Assembly: GCA_946887045.1 (NCBI GenBank)
Contig: CAMPKC010000060.1
Span: forward strand, 1 to 27,075
DNA length: 27,075 nt
From: an uncultured Sphingobacteriaceae bacterium
GTDB taxonomy: Bacteria > Bacteroidota > Bacteroidia > Sphingobacteriales > Sphingobacteriaceae
Direction: 5' to 3'
The notes under the pieces are model-generated. The model saw nothing but the letters and a program-made list of their open reading frames with translations, was not told the origin of the DNA and searched no databases. Within the stretch, counting starts at the first letter, position 1, and each line of letters opens with the position of its first letter. This document shows positions 25,454 to 27,075 of the stretch, piece after piece. The position numbers and the translations under genes were made by a program.

Positions 25454-26500
25454 TTATTTTTTACTTTTGTAATGTATTTCCGACAGTTGTTTAAGCTTTT
25501 CCGCTGCATACTCCGCTGTAATATCCCTCTGCGGATTTGCAAGCATTTCATATCCAACCATAAATTTCTTTACGGTAGCCGAGCGTAACAGGGGCGGGTA
25601 AAAGTGCATGTGCCAATGCCATTCAGGATGATTTCCATCATTTACAGGTGCCTGGTGCATTCCTGCCGAATAAGGAAAAGATGTTTCGAACAGGTTATCG
25701 TAACGGGTAGTTAAGCGTTTCAGAGCATCCGCTAAAGAAGCTCTTTCCGCTTCGGAAAACTCGAGTATAGTAGTTACATGCCTCTTACTTATGATCATGG
25801 TTTCGTAAGGCCAGACTGCCCAAAAAGGAACAAGCACTACGAAGTGTTCATTCTCGAAAACTACGCGCTTTTGCTCTTGCAATTCGACAGCCAGGTAATC
25901 ACTTAATAAACTTTTGCCATGTTGTTCAAAATGAAGTTTTTGACGCTCTGTTTCTTTATGTACTTCAACAGGAATACCATTCTGAGCCCAGATCTGACCA
26001 TGAGGGTGAGGATTACTGCAACCCATTATTTCTCCTTTGTTCTCGAAAATCTGTATGTATTTAATGTAGTCTATCTCTGAAAGTGATTGAAACTCTTTAG
26101 CCCACAGATCAACAACTTTTGTAAGACCCGGCAGATCTATTTCTGGTAGGGTCAGGTCGTGTCTTGGAGAAAAACTGATAACTCTGCAAACTCCTTTTTG
26201 ACTATTAGCTATAAGAAGATTGTTTTTATTAAACTCTGCATCGGGTGTATCTGCTAATAATGAGGAATAATCGTTCGTAAACACAAAACTTTCCTCGTAA
26301 TCTGGATTCCTACTACCATCTGCACGATCATTACCGGGACATAAATAGCATTTTGGATCATACGGAGGTCTTGTCCCGTTCGGCAAATCTTCAACTTTTC
26401 CCTGCCATGGTCTTTTTGTTCTATGCGGAGAAACCAGAATCCATTCACCTGTTAATATATTTAGTCTGTTGTGAGGGTGTTCGGTTAAATCTAAAGTCAT
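25454..26500 (-). CDS. galT: Galactose-1-phosphate uridylyltransferase
   Basis: The 348-residue cytoplasmic enzyme of the Leloir pathway transfers UMP between UDP-glucose and galactose-1-phosphate. The active-site motif HPHGQ is intact (H165, H167 as nucleophile, Q169). The zinc ligands of the E. coli enzyme have counterparts here (C51 and C54 in CYLCPG, H114 in SPRHD, H165). Length and start ([20 protein letters not shown]) match the family. It stands outside the operator-controlled set, and galK is not in the window. It could receive galactose released by the locus, but it is also an ordinary housekeeping gene. Confidence 0.97.
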   Translation of the reverse strand: MTLDLTEHPHNRLNILTGEWILVSPHRTKRPWQGKVEDLPNGTRPPYDPKCYLCPGNDRADGSRNPDYEESFVFTNDYSSLLADTPDAEFNKNNLLIANSQKGVCRVISFSPRHDLTLPEIDLPGLTKVVDLWAKEFQSLSEIDYIKYIQIFENKGEIMGCSNPHPHGQIWAQNGIPVEVHKETERQKLHFEQHGKSLLSDYLAVELQEQKRVVFENEHFVVLVPFWAVWPYETMIISKRHVTTILEFSEAERASLADALKRLTTRYDNLFETSFPYSAGMHQAPVNDGNHPEWHWHMHFYPPLLRSATVKKFMVGYEMLANPQRDITAEYAAEKLKQLSEIHYKSKK

Positions 26501-26845
26501 CTTGTTTTATGTATGTGATAAGGTTCTAAAATTCAGCGAAATTATGTATAAATAATTATATTCATAACAGACGAAGGCGTCTCGCGCCTATTAAAGAAAA
26601 ACGGAATTGGGAGAAAAAGCTGAAAAAAACGACCGAATTTGAAGAGTTTCAGCTAGATAAGAAGAATTTAGCACCAAACTAATTCACAAATATTGGCACC
26701 TTCTGTTAAAGCAATGATAATTTAAGATAAATTTCATTTAAACAATCTTAAAGATATCTGGCACAAAAATGAAATTTTTAAAAACTTCATTTGAACTGGT
26801 TTTAAATCAAAAATTGGCGTTAATTACATAAAACAATAATCAATT
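26501..26845. other. Intergenic region upstream of galT
   Basis: No gene is seen. CGAAATTA (26537-26544), read on the minus strand as TAATTTCG, is a one-mismatch -7 candidate for galT without a good -33. An 8-bp inverted repeat (AGCTGAAA at 26618-26625, TTTCAGCT at 26647-26654) is the only other structure. Confidence 0.4.
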
Positions 26846-26971
26846 ATGTTTGGTGTCACGCTTGTTATTCTTTTAGTTGTTGAGGCTGCCTCGATTGCAT
26901 ATTCAATGCACACAGCCCCGGTTTTTGATGAAGAAGAATCCTTTATCGTTTCAGATGGTAAAAACTCCTGA
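26846..26971 (+). CDS. Possible small single-pass membrane peptide
   Basis: A 41-codon frame begins MFGVTLVILLVVEAASIAYS, a strong hydrophobic helix, followed by a short acidic tail (DEEES). The layout suits a small membrane protein, but no family is recognised and no promoter or RBS stands out. Another 25-codon frame overlaps its stop (TGATG at 26969-26973). It may be real or chance. Confidence 0.35.
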   Translation: MFGVTLVILLVVEAASIAYSMHTAPVFDEEESFIVSDGKNS

Positions 26972-27001
26972 TGTTAAAAATTTCAGCCAGAGTCGAATTA
27001 A

Positions 27002-27025
27002 AAAACAGCCTAATAAAAGGCCGTT
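27002..27025 (+). terminator. Weak terminator-like hairpin
   Basis: AAAACAGCC and GGCCGTTTT form a stem with one A.C mismatch around an 8-base AT loop, ending in T residues. It lies 30 bases after the small peptide frame and could end its transcript. Confidence 0.25.
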
Positions 27026-27075
27026 TTATGCTATCCATGCAAAAATGAATTCCGGTTATACGAAATCAAATCAAA

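Noticed and set aside
26971..27048. 25-codon frame overlapping the stop of the small peptide (TGATG)
   Set aside because: It is short, rich in Lys and Ser, runs across the terminator-like hairpin, and has no recognisable feature beyond the overlap.

Overview
This 27 kb window looks like a chromosomal segment of a Bacteroidota bacterium, most likely a Sphingobacteriaceae-type genome (Pedobacter or Mucilaginibacter relative). The evidence is a SusC/SusD pair, an ECF sigma/FecR pair, lipoprotein-type glycoside hydrolases, AT-rich intergenic DNA, and promoters of the Bacteroidota type (-7 TAnnTTTG, e.g. 22626-22633 before a tRNA). The genus is inferred. Nearly every gene lies on the minus strand.

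Most of the window (about 0.5-25 kb) is a polysaccharide utilization locus (PUL). Read from left to right it holds: a lipoprotein GH43 (517-2187); SusD and SusC (2513-7547); FecR anti-sigma and ECF sigma (7698-9538); an intergenic stretch with an 11-bp-period repeat array and a small gene remnant (9539-10072); an alginate-lyase-fold protein with Fn3 and a lectin-like tail, translationally coupled to a GH146/GH127-type beta-L-arabinofuranosidase (10073-14033); a beta-lactamase/alpha-beta hydrolase fusion overlapping a FucP-type sugar transporter (14183-17343); a three-gene operon of GH88, GH97 and an alpha/beta hydrolase (17530-22322); then tRNA-Arg(CCG), a DUF6766-type membrane protein on the plus strand, a GH28-like beta-helix enzyme, and galT. 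The enzyme set (arabinofuranosidases, a lyase fold, an unsaturated-uronyl hydrolase, GH97, GH28-like) points to a uronate- and arabinose-bearing plant glycan such as a pectic side chain, arabinogalactan or gum. The substrate is inferred.

The most informative non-coding signal is a 16-bp near-perfect palindrome, ACTAAAYCGRTTTAGT, with the central CG typical of LacI-family operators. It occurs upstream of four separate carbohydrate operons (2351-2366, 14136-14151, 17432-17447, 22387-22402) and at the left edge (1-16). In the two best cases it fills the spacer of a recognisable promoter. It is absent before susC, fecR, the sigma gene and galT. The locus therefore seems to have two control layers: a sigma/anti-sigma/STN-receptor relay for glycan import, and an unseen LacI-type regulator coordinating breakdown and sugar uptake. 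The GH43 gene also has a strong intrinsic terminator between its operator/promoter and its start codon, which suggests attenuation.

No IS elements, integrases, CRISPR arrays or rRNA genes were seen. Intergenic stretches over 300 bases (1-516, 2188-2512, 9539-10072, 22323-22640, 25075-25453, 26501-26845) are described in the entries.
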